Assembly (NCBI GenBank): GCA_041170585.1
Contig: JBEDNN010000065.1
Location: forward strand, 1-5,877
From: JBDLSY01 sp041170585
Lineage (GTDB): Bacteria; Pseudomonadota; Gammaproteobacteria; Burkholderiales; Burkholderiaceae_C
DNA: 5,877 nucleotides
Reading direction: 5' to 3'
The notes below the pieces were generated by a model, which was not told the DNA's origin, ran no database searches, and was given only the letters and a program-made list of their open reading frames with translations. A program made the translations under genes and the position numbers. This document shows positions 1 to 5,877 of this stretch, piece after piece (position 1 is the stretch's first letter; the number at the start of each line of letters is the position of its first letter).

Positions 1-4
1 ATCC

Positions 5-27
5 AGTAATTTTACTCATTACTTTTT
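5..27 (+). terminator. weak inverted repeat followed by T-run, possible plus-strand terminator
   Basis: AGTAAT at 5-10 and ATTACT at 18-23 form a 6-bp stem with a 7-base loop, followed by four T on the plus strand. It lies just past the vanZ-like stop codon. The T-run is on the correct side only for a plus-strand transcript arriving from outside the window. The stem is short and AT-rich, so it may be chance. Confidence 0.2.
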
Positions 28-32
28 AGCTA

Positions 33-1247
33 CTATGTTGATTGCATCGGCGATACTTTAACACTGCCATATTTTTTAAGCCATAGTTGCCGAATATGCA
101 ACGACACAGAAAATAAAGCCAGTATCGGCCATAAAGCACTCACTAAATTAGTCAAACCGTGTAAATGTTTAAGCCGTGCTTGTCGCCATAAATCGCTACT
201 ACTCATATAAGGGTGGGCAGGTAAAAGTTGGGCTAAAATAATATGTGCCAATAACAATAAAACAGTACATACCAATACTAAACGTGAGGGCAGTGCAGCC
301 CACACTAACGACAAACCTAACACCCACATTAAGCCTTCAATAGTCGCTTCACTAAATAGTAAGTTCCAGCCGTCAGCGCCGAATTGTAAAACATAAACCA
401 GTATTTGCCAAACAATAATAGTCGCTAAAGACAATAGCAATACTGTCGCTTTATGCCATACTTTTAATGATGTACGTAAACTCAAGCGTATTAAACTCAA
501 TACATTTAGCAAAGCAATAATACACGTACTTCGTTCTAAGTTATACATTTGATAAGACTCTAATACCATTGTTAAACCCTGCAATTGTGTGGGCAACCAA
601 GTATATGATAGTTGTACTAGCGGTGCTGTCATAAATACCCACCCTTGTGAGTTAATTTGTGCCAGTGTCCATAAACTTAATACCGCCATCATTGCCCCAC
701 TGCGGTAATTAATGCATATACTTATTATCGTCATTAAAAATGATCGTCGCCCTTTTATAAATAGGGCTAAAAATGCCCCAACTAAAGCCCCCAACCCGTT
801 ACATACAATATCAATACTTGCCGCAATACGTGCTGGGCTATAGGTTTGTAGCATTTCAATTGTTAATGAAAAAATACTGGCTAATAGTGCTGTACTTAAT
901 AGCGAAATAATTTGCCATAGCAGCATACGCCAACCTATATGCGGTATGGGTATCCATTTAAGAATAAGCCAAGACATACCAAAGCCTAAGGGTAAATAGG
1001 CTAAAAGATTGCTTAGATTATCAAATAAATGAATATCGCGTGCTACCCAATCTCGGTATAAAAAGTTCCACGGCGTTAATGATGTATCAAACCGTAAAGC
1101 AGTAACTGGATGTAAACTAATATAAATAATCACCGCAGTATAAACTATAGTTAACCACTGAACACGGTTGCTTACAAAGTACTGCCGTGCAAATTGCATA
1201 GCAGATACGTTAATAGGCTGGTTAAGCGGTGTACTTATATCACTCAT
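33..1247 (-). CDS. VanZ-family multi-spanning membrane protein, long form
   Basis: This 404-residue inner-membrane protein has an N-terminal VanZ domain (roughly residues 30-165). The signature is visible as the HLFDNLSNLLAYLPLGF segment (73-89) followed by IEMLQTYSPAR (130-140) and SIDIVCNGLGALVGA (144-158), matching the family pattern of a His/Asp helix, an E-x-x-Q-x-x-x-P-x-R loop and a D-x-x-x-N-x-x-G helix. About ten hydrophobic stretches can be seen, near 31-48, 76-96, 108-130, 144-164, 186-203, 240-257, 265-288, 303-318, 322-342 and 366-386. Classical VanZ, known from teicoplanin resistance, is much shorter, so residues 180-404 are an extra membrane module of unknown role; it ends in a polar loop, LWRQARLKHLHGL (353-365), then a last helix. 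No Shine-Dalgarno is visible before the ATG at 1247; the next in-frame Met (residue 17) has none either. It follows the algC-like gene on the same strand, so a cell-envelope or exopolysaccharide role is a guess. Family call firm, function unknown. Confidence 0.85.
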   Translation of the reverse strand: MSDISTPLNQPINVSAMQFARQYFVSNRVQWLTIVYTAVIIYISLHPVTALRFDTSLTPWNFLYRDWVARDIHLFDNLSNLLAYLPLGFGMSWLILKWIPIPHIGWRMLLWQIISLLSTALLASIFSLTIEMLQTYSPARIAASIDIVCNGLGALVGAFLALFIKGRRSFLMTIISICINYRSGAMMAVLSLWTLAQINSQGWVFMTAPLVQLSYTWLPTQLQGLTMVLESYQMYNLERSTCIIALLNVLSLIRLSLRTSLKVWHKATVLLLSLATIIVWQILVYVLQFGADGWNLLFSEATIEGLMWVLGLSLVWAALPSRLVLVCTVLLLLAHIILAQLLPAHPYMSSSDLWRQARLKHLHGLTNLVSALWPILALFSVSLHIRQLWLKKYGSVKVSPMQST

Positions 1248-1277
1248 ATTGCAGCAATCATTATAAAAATTATAAAA

Positions 1278-1334
1278 ATATTTCGTAAATATATAATTGT
1301 AAAAAATATTTCATAAATATATTTCGTAAATATA
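1278..1334. repeat. three copies of a 16-bp near-palindrome between the algC-like and vanZ-like genes
   Basis: ATATTTCRTAAATATA occurs at 1278-1293 (R=G), 1306-1321 (R=A) and 1319-1334 (R=G). Each copy is a dyad, ATATTT and AAATAT around a 3-base centre, and the last two overlap by 3 bases. The array fills most of the 109-bp gap (1248-1356), whose sequence is otherwise A/T runs. Possible roles are an operator array for the downstream vanZ-like gene, a curved or protein-bound AT-rich site, or a weak terminator: on the minus strand the leftmost copy is followed by a short T-run. A hand-identified repeat with no known binding protein. Confidence 0.55.
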
Positions 1335-1356
1335 ATTTATAGAGATAATTTATAAC

Positions 1357-2775
1357 TTAAAAAGCTATAAGAATAGTCGGTTTTAAACGCCGCAATTCAC
1401 GGGCAAAAATGGCTTGAATACGCAATAAGGCTTCTACAGTATCCGCTTCAAAACGTAACACAATCACAGGCGTAGTATTACTTGCACGGGCTAAACCAAA
1501 ACCATCAGCCCACTCGGCTCTTACACCATCAATGGTATGAATAGCCGTTGCTTCTTCAAAAAAGCCTATTTTTTGTAATTGTTCACATAATTGATGGGCT
1601 TCACCTTCGGAACATACAATATTAATTTCTGGCGTAGCACGGCTATTGGGTAAGCCTTCTAACACATCACTAGCACTGTGTCCGGTTTGCTTTTGCTGGG
1701 CTAATATTTCTAATAGGCGTACAGCAGCATACACACCATCATCAAAACCGTACCAACGTTCTTTAAAGAAAATATGCCCACTCATTTCGCCTGCTAAAGG
1801 GGCGTTTAATGCTTTCATTTTAGCTTTAATCAGGCTATGCCCAGTTTTCCACATAATGGCTTGTCCACCATTTTTAGTGATGGTATCACCCACTAAACGG
1901 CTACATTTTACATCGTAAACAATGGGGGCATTGGGATGACGGCTTAATACATCAGCCGCAAATAACATTAACTGGCGGTCAGGAAATATGACTTCTCCAC
2001 TGCGGGTTACCACGCCTAAGCGGTCGCCATCACCATCAAATGCAATGCCAAAATCAGCATCACTGTTTTTTAAAGCAGTAATTAAATCTTGTAAGTTTTC
2101 TATATGGGCTGGGTCTGGATGATGGTTAGGAAATGTCCCATCTACTTCACTATATAACTCAATCACTTCAACGCCCAAGGCTTTAATCAAGGCAGGGGCA
2201 ACAGCGCCAGCAGCACCATTGCCACAATCCATTACTATTTTCATGGGTACAGCCAACTGTGTATCATTGACTATACGTGCGGTATAGGCAGGGATTAAAT
2301 TTAAAGTAGTTACTATTGCAGTTGTATGTGATGTAAACCACTCTTGCACCATAAATGTTTGGGCAATTTTGTACAAACCTTGAATGTCATCGCCGTATAA
2401 AGCATCACCATTTAACATCATTTTTAAACCGTTGTATTGAGGCGGGTTATGACTACCTGTAACCATAACACCTGTGCCTGTTTCTAGGTGGTGTGTTGCC
2501 CAATACACAACGGGGGTAGTACACAAACCAATATCGGTAACATCAATTCCACCAGCCATTAAGCCCTTTGCTAATGCAGCCGCAAGACGAACACCCGATA
2601 AACGGCCATCGCGTCCCACCACGCAGCGTGTAATCTGCAATTCAGTACAGCGTACAGCCAATGCACGGCCTACGGCATAACACGCCATTTCTGTTAATGT
2701 ATCATCAACAACGCCGCGAATATCATAGGCTTTAAAAATAGAGTTAGGCAATGGTTTTAAGGTTAATGATGTCAT
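1357..2775 (-). CDS. algC: phosphomannomutase/phosphoglucomutase (AlgC/ManB type)
   Basis: This cytoplasmic enzyme of the alpha-D-phosphohexomutase superfamily interconverts mannose-6-phosphate with mannose-1-phosphate and glucose-6-phosphate with glucose-1-phosphate. These feed the GDP-mannose and UDP-glucose routes to exopolysaccharide and lipopolysaccharide. At 472 residues it has normal family length, and all four signature regions are present: the phosphoserine loop TGSHNPP with catalytic Ser108, the metal loop DGDGDR (Asp247, Asp249, Asp251), the sugar-specificity loop GEMSGH (329-334), and the phosphate-binding loop RASNTTP (430-436). Ser108 has the same number as in Pseudomonas AlgC, and the N-terminal IFKAYDIRG (13-21) is typical, which supports the ATG at 2775 although no clear Shine-Dalgarno precedes it. 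The vanZ-like gene lies 109 bp downstream. The gene is richer in GC than the DUF3800 gene (sampled lines 43-52%), as expected of a core gene. Whether the in vivo product is for alginate, another polymer or only LPS cannot be told here. Confidence 0.95.
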   Translation of the reverse strand: MTSLTLKPLPNSIFKAYDIRGVVDDTLTEMACYAVGRALAVRCTELQITRCVVGRDGRLSGVRLAAALAKGLMAGGIDVTDIGLCTTPVVYWATHHLETGTGVMVTGSHNPPQYNGLKMMLNGDALYGDDIQGLYKIAQTFMVQEWFTSHTTAIVTTLNLIPAYTARIVNDTQLAVPMKIVMDCGNGAAGAVAPALIKALGVEVIELYSEVDGTFPNHHPDPAHIENLQDLITALKNSDADFGIAFDGDGDRLGVVTRSGEVIFPDRQLMLFAADVLSRHPNAPIVYDVKCSRLVGDTITKNGGQAIMWKTGHSLIKAKMKALNAPLAGEMSGHIFFKERWYGFDDGVYAAVRLLEILAQQKQTGHSASDVLEGLPNSRATPEINIVCSEGEAHQLCEQLQKIGFFEEATAIHTIDGVRAEWADGFGLARASNTTPVIVLRFEADTVEALLRIQAIFARELRRLKPTILIAF

Positions 2776-2877
2776 AATAGATATTGTAAAAATTGATAGA
2801 TGTTAGTAAATATTAGTAGATATTATTTAGTGGTGCGTAATTGCTAATGTTAGGAATATTTTAAAACGATTAAAAAC

Positions 2878-2895
2878 TTTTTTAAAAAATTTTTT
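2878..2895. other. T6A6T6 tract, probable bent DNA
   Basis: Six T, six A and six T follow one another without a break, flanked by further A and T runs (about 2872-2920). It lies about 105 bp upstream of the algC-like start. Phased A/T tracts of this kind commonly curve or stiffen DNA and can act as UP elements or nucleoid-protein sites. That role is inferred from composition alone. Confidence 0.35.
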
Positions 2896-2939
2896 ACTAT
2901 TTATTTTGCTTTACTTTAAATAGCTAATGATTCTATTCT

Positions 2940-2954
2940 ATAGGTGCAACCTAT
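2940..2954. promoter_or_regulatory. 15-bp perfect dyad, possible operator
   Basis: ATAGGT and ACCTAT flank a GCA centre, giving perfect 6-bp arms in a spacer where most other dyads are pure A/T. It lies about 165 bp upstream of the algC-like start and overlaps a TTGCAC hexamer on the minus strand. A transcription-factor site is possible, but no regulator family is recognised. Confidence 0.3.
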
Positions 2955-2977
2955 TGGTTTGATTAATCTGTAAATAC

Positions 2978-3026
2978 TTATACATTTATACATTTTTCTA
3001 CATAATTTATACATTTTTCTACATAA
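2978..3026. repeat. perfect 21-bp tandem duplication with extra TTATACAT copies
   Basis: A 21-bp unit beginning TTTATACATT occurs twice without mismatch at 2985-3005 and 3006-3026. The shorter word TTATACAT occurs three times, at 2978-2985, 2986-2993 and 3007-3014. The 21-bp period is close to two turns of the helix, so repeated sites would face the same side of the DNA. It may be an iterated protein-binding site or simple replication slippage; two units cannot decide. Confidence 0.6.
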
Positions 3027-3061
3027 TTTTATGTTATTTATGTTACATTAACACCTAAGTG

Positions 3062-3079
3062 GTCTGGGCATTCCTAGAC
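3062..3079. repeat. hairpin repeat, copy 1 (CATT loop)
   Basis: GTCTGGG and CCTAGAC pair around a CATT loop on the plus strand, with one G-T (G-U in RNA) wobble. It is followed by GGCGG and six T on the plus strand. It shares the core TGGGCATTCCT and the trailing GGCG with copy 2, whose loop centre is 40 bp away. Relative to copy 2 the second stem pair is reversed (T-A here, A-T there), so both sides of the stem have changed together. It resembles REP-type elements; the family is not identified. Confidence 0.65.
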
Positions 3080-3101
3080 GGCGGTTTTTTAAACAGCTTC
3101 A

Positions 3102-3119
3102 GACTGGGCATTCCTGGTC
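3102..3119. repeat. hairpin repeat, copy 2 (CATT loop)
   Basis: GACTGGG and CCTGGTC pair around a CATT loop on the plus strand, with two adjacent G-T wobbles. It is followed by GGCG, as in copy 1, and then directly by the stop codon of the DUF3800 gene. On the minus strand the wobbles become A-C mismatches, so the hairpin folds better as plus-strand RNA or single-stranded DNA. Confidence 0.65.
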
Positions 3120-3123
3120 GGCG

Positions 3124-3936
3124 TTATAGCCTCGGTGCATTCATCGAGGCTTTTCGCTTTTTTAATTTGCTGTTATCAATAGGATATATTTTTAATCCAT
3201 ATTCTTGGTAGTTATATTCTAGATTGTCTTTTTTATCAAAGCAGTAAAATTTTGTTTTTAATGTTTCAAATGCACGGTTTGCTTGTGTGGGTTCAATATA
3301 ATTTAGCCCTATAGGTTTTGCTACAAGATCAGCAATTTGTAAACCAATAGAATTAGTTTTTTTGTCTGCAAAGATTATTTCAAAGGGCAATTGTATTTTT
3401 TTATGGTTATTACCTTTGCAATAACGTAAAAATGCTAATTCAAGTTCGCGGTTATCTTTTGTATTTCTGGATTCTACAACTAGGTGTGTGCATAAATTGC
3501 TTTGGTTTTTTTGTTCTAATAATAAGTAAAGTGAATCCAAACATTGTTCTAATGCAATATGATAAATGTCTCCTTCATGCTTATCATTTTGTTTCATTTT
3601 TATTTTATCTACGACACACGAAATTAAAATAAAATCACTATTACTTATCACGCCTGATAAATTATTAATAAAAGTATTGTATATATCTTGTGTATTTAAA
3701 ATAGAAAAAGCATTTTGACGTTTTCTAATTTCATGTTCATGTAAAACGATACAGTCATGTCCAAAATGTCTAAATTTAAACTGTTGAATCGCTGGTACAA
3801 TTTTTTCACTGTAGTCTTTCTTATGAAATACACAAAACACTAAAACAAATACAGGGTATTTGTCATCAATCGATGATAAATTATGGTTTCCACTTTCGTC
3901 GATATAAACGACGTAATCACTAAAATTTTTCATCAT
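3124..3936 (-). CDS. DUF3800-family protein, predicted RNase H-like nuclease
   Basis: This 270-residue protein has the family's N-terminal YIDESGN motif (residues 11-17, acidic Asp13 and Glu14), a central VLHEHEIRKR segment (64-73), VVESRN (153-158) and the C-terminal GLQIADLVAKPIG block (198-210, Asp203). The acidic residues at both ends fit the suspected RNase H-like fold, but no activity is established for the family, so nuclease is a prediction. The family usually ends soon after a GLKIYP-like strand, here 247-252; the residues after it are a basic linker and a tail, KASMNAPRL, encoded by hairpin copy 3. Its first ATG overlaps the methylase stop codon (ATGA), with a GGGG about 8 bases upstream, so translation is probably coupled; a second ATG follows at once. 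Sampled 60-base lines are 18-22% GC, far below the algC-like gene, which suggests acquisition. It probably works with the methylase in defence; direction of action is unknown. Confidence 0.8.
   Translation of the reverse strand: MMKNFSDYVVYIDESGNHNLSSIDDKYPVFVLVFCVFHKKDYSEKIVPAIQQFKFRHFGHDCIVLHEHEIRKRQNAFSILNTQDIYNTFINNLSGVISNSDFILISCVVDKIKMKQNDKHEGDIYHIALEQCLDSLYLLLEQKNQSNLCTHLVVESRNTKDNRELELAFLRYCKGNNHKKIQLPFEIIFADKKTNSIGLQIADLVAKPIGLNYIEPTQANRAFETLKTKFYCFDKKDNLEYNYQEYGLKIYPIDNSKLKKRKASMNAPRL
3128..3151. repeat. hairpin repeat, copy 3, inside the DUF3800 coding end
   Basis: AGCCTCGGTG (3128-3137) and CATCGAGGCT (3142-3151) pair around the same CATT loop, with a single G-T wobble at the place where copy 1 has one. 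The stem is 10 bp, the longest of the three. Its minus strand encodes residues ASMNAPRL of DUF3800. On the plus strand it is followed by TTTT, CGC and six T, so it has the shape of an intrinsic terminator for a plus-strand transcript. Confidence 0.6.
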
Positions 3937-5877
3937 TTCAAAAACCCCAGCTCAAACACCATGGGGCGCAGTTTTTCAGTCAAAGTTTTATACGCGTCTT
4001 CAAACGGTTTAAAGTTGGTTGGCACATAGTCACCGCTATTGTTTCTGGCTTGCAAGGCTTTGCGGATTTGATACCAGCCCACATCAGGGCGGTTTAGTTT
4101 GAGTTCATCACGCACGCCACGCACATCAGTGTGCATAAAATACGCTTGCCATAGTTTTAAGCCTTCAGCCATGACGGTTTGTGCTTCAATACTTAGACGT
4201 TTATCTTGTAAATACTGCACCATAAAATCGCTTTCAAAACGGTCATTCGCCCCGACTTCGTTTTCGGTAAACGGAATAAAATGATTCACAATACTCCACG
4301 TTTTGCCATTCCATTCAAGCTTGTCGGCACTGGCGGTTAGGTTGCTGCCGTTAAACAACATCCATATTAAACAATCCATTTTAAATGCGTCGCTTAAGGC
4401 TTGTGTGGGTTGTAAAAACTGGTCTCTATCGTTGAGCCAAGTATGCTTAACAACTCTGCGAACTGTAAATACAATTGCTGCTTGCCAAAGGTTTTCGGGG
4501 GTGATGTATAAACCACCACTGTTACCACCTGTATAAATAGATGATGATATTAATGTTTCTTGTCCAGCATGTTGTAAATCATTATTGCCAGCATATAAAA
4601 ACCCAATCATTGCATCACAAGATTTTTTCATACGAGGATTTTTTGAAATGGTTACCGCATTAGATAAAGGCAACGCTAATTCATTATTAGTGTTCGGCTT
4701 ATCAATCCATATATTTAAAAAACTATTGTTGGGTAAGTTATAAAATTGTTTTTCACCAATTGGTTTGGCGTTTTTATCTATCACATCAACTGTAATTTCA
4801 TTTAATAACAATTGTTTTGCATCTACTAAATTATTGGTTTTCCAAATTAAAAAACCAATTGGAAAATCACCTTTTAAACCATCAAAGGCTTTGCTATGCA
4901 CCACAAAACCATCTAAATATTTGGCGTTCCAAACAGCTCTAAATTTTTCAAAATTTGAAGCATTGACATACTTTAATGTGCTAAACATCGCAAGGGTAGC
5001 GGTGGGTATTTCCTTTGCAATTCTTACAATAAATTGAACAAATAGCTCTTTACTTGCATAACCTATTTCTTGAGTTTTCATTAAAGCGTTAATTTTAGTT
5101 TGTTCAACGCCTACTTTATTATTTTTTCCATCAATTCCACCACTAGCCTCCGCATACGGCGGATTAATCAACACCAATATTTTTTTGCCGTCTTTAATCG
5201 CTTGTTGCAAGGCGGGTGGCACTTTGCCCGTCAGGCTGTAATCAATTTGCCCATCATCGGTAATATCATCATTCAAATAATCGTACTGAAAACGGGTGGC
5301 TGCCATACAGGTTTTAGTCGCCTTCATCACGTCAATATCGGCGGTGTCCAACGTAGACATAAACACGTTGCGCGGGTTACTATGCTTGACTTCAAGGTTG
5401 CCCACACCGCAACACATGTCCCACACGACATAGTCTTTTTGCCACTGCTTGCCCAAGGTGGCTTCTAATTTTTCATACGCTTTATCAACGACATGCAGCG
5501 GCGTGTAATACGCCCCTTTAAAACTGCGTTCATCAATTGGAATCAAACTGTCACGCCGTTCTAACAAATAATTACGGTATTCTTGCTTAGGTGGGCGGTC
5601 ATAAATCGCCCAAAACTGGCGATAACCTTCGTGGCTACTTAATTCGTACACTTTATTGCCAAGAATAAATACAGGCTTATTGTTTTTGTGTAGCAACTCG
5701 GCAGGCAGGTTTTGATGGGTACTCACCGTGCCGTCACTCATAATATCTGCAAAAAACAACAAGGCATATTCTTCGGTGGCAACGCCTTGAATTTCTTGCC
5801 CAATCATCGCAATCCATTTATCAAACACTTGTTTTAAATTGTTTGGCGTAATCGCAGTACGAATAATATCGCCCGTT
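3933..5877 (-). CDS. N6-adenine DNA methyltransferase (gamma-class), 5' end outside window
   Basis: This enzyme should transfer a methyl group from S-adenosylmethionine to adenine N6 in a specific DNA site. 647 residues are visible, numbered here from the codon at 5876. The frame stays open to the window edge, and the GTG at 5828 lies within it without marking a start, so the true N-terminus lies beyond 5877. Motif order is X-I-IV, as in the gamma class: KGAYYTP (120-126), the SAM-binding WDMCCGVGNLE (152-162), in which a CC pair sits before the conserved GxG, and the catalytic NPPY (238-241). Motifs V-VIII probably lie at about 265-350 and a target-recognition region beyond about 350. No separate specificity subunit is in view. 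The size suggests a type II or IIG-like solo enzyme; a nuclease domain could be in the missing N-terminus. The stop overlaps the DUF3800 start by ATGA. GC is about 46-47% at both ends but about 30% at 4621-5100, a mosaic pattern. Confidence 0.85.
   Translation of the reverse strand, partial: TGDIIRTAITPNNLKQVFDKWIAMIGQEIQGVATEEYALLFFADIMSDGTVSTHQNLPAELLHKNNKPVFILGNKVYELSSHEGYRQFWAIYDRPPKQEYRNYLLERRDSLIPIDERSFKGAYYTPLHVVDKAYEKLEATLGKQWQKDYVVWDMCCGVGNLEVKHSNPRNVFMSTLDTADIDVMKATKTCMAATRFQYDYLNDDITDDGQIDYSLTGKVPPALQQAIKDGKKILVLINPPYAEASGGIDGKNNKVGVEQTKINALMKTQEIGYASKELFVQFIVRIAKEIPTATLAMFSTLKYVNASNFEKFRAVWNAKYLDGFVVHSKAFDGLKGDFPIGFLIWKTNNLVDAKQLLLNEITVDVIDKNAKPIGEKQFYNLPNNSFLNIWIDKPNTNNELALPLSNAVTISKNPRMKKSCDAMIGFLYAGNNDLQHAGQETLISSSIYTGGNSGGLYITPENLWQAAIVFTVRRVVKHTWLNDRDQFLQPTQALSDAFKMDCLIWMLFNGSNLTASADKLEWNGKTWSIVNHFIPFTENEVGANDRFESDFMVQYLQDKRLSIEAQTVMAEGLKLWQAYFMHTDVRGVRDELKLNRPDVGWYQIRKALQARNNSGDYVPTNFKPFEDAYKTLTEKLRPMVFELGFLK

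Larger units (their letters stand above)
2776..3061. other. AT-rich spacer upstream of the algC-like gene
   Basis: No convincing coding sequence was found in either direction. The region contains a T6A6T6 run, a 15-bp dyad, a tandem duplication (each listed separately) and a small dyad TGTTA-CAT-TAACA at 3041-3053. It should contain the promoter of the algC-like gene, since the upstream gene ends in a repeat cluster. I could not pick a convincing -35/-10 pair: the best -35-like hexamer, TTGCAC on the minus strand inside the dyad, has no good -10 box at 16-18 bp. Confidence 0.6.

Noticed and set aside
2925..2950. Minus-strand TTGCAC as the -35 box of an algC promoter
   Set aside because: No acceptable -10 hexamer lies 16-18 bp downstream; TAGCTA is a poor match.
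3095..3115. Minus-strand ATGCCCAGTCTGAA as a Neisseria-type DNA uptake sequence
   Set aside because: It only partly resembles ATGCCGTCTGAA, occurs once, and is better explained as the junction of hairpin copy 2 and its flank.
3062..3123. Hairpins as an intrinsic terminator for the DUF3800 transcript
   Set aside because: On the minus strand they contain A-C mismatches and are not followed by a T-run; the T-runs are on the plus-strand side.
3062..3123. Hairpin repeats as the RNA antitoxin of a type III toxin-antitoxin system
   Set aside because: Only two similar units are present, they lie downstream rather than upstream of the protein gene, and DUF3800 is not a ToxN-like protein.
2985..3151. 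Tandem units and hairpins as a small CRISPR array
   Set aside because: The 21-bp units touch each other with no spacer, and the hairpins differ in sequence and spacing (40 and 29 bp); no cas gene is near.
1646..5468. Seven shorter plus-strand open frames of 61-122 codons lying opposite the minus-strand genes
   Set aside because: They overlap conserved minus-strand genes completely, have no recognisable domains, and their sequences look like antisense translations.

Overview
The window reads as an AT-rich gammaproteobacterial chromosome. This rests mainly on the phosphomannomutase/phosphoglucomutase, which keeps the AlgC-type active-site layout almost residue for residue. A filamentous sulfur oxidiser of the Thiotrichales or a Moraxellaceae-like organism would fit the low GC, but nothing seen fixes the genus. 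All four genes lie on the minus strand, so transcription runs from right to left.

Right half (3124-5877), accessory in character: a gamma-class N6-adenine DNA methyltransferase, cut off at its 5' end by the window edge, is followed with an ATGA overlap by a DUF3800 protein, a family widely suspected of being an RNase H-like nuclease. The coupled pair looks like part of a restriction-modification or other DNA-defence locus. The methylase gene is a compositional mosaic, about 46-47% GC at both ends and about 30% in the middle by hand count, and the DUF3800 gene is poorer still in GC.

Centre (2776-3163): a gene-poor, very AT-rich spacer. It holds a perfect 21-bp tandem duplication, a T6A6T6 tract, a 15-bp dyad, and three related short hairpins that share a CATT loop (plus strand) but differ in their stems with compensating changes. 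Two lie between the DUF3800 stop codon and the spacer. The third lies inside the last codons of DUF3800 and supplies that protein's C-terminal tail. This is the least explained part of the window.

Left half (1-2775), core in character: an AlgC-like phosphomannomutase/phosphoglucomutase, which makes hexose-1-phosphates for exopolysaccharide and lipopolysaccharide, then a 404-residue VanZ-family membrane protein. The 109-bp gap between them carries three copies of a 16-bp near-palindrome. The two genes may share a cell-envelope role, but co-transcription is not proven. No tRNA, rRNA, CRISPR array or insertion sequence was seen.
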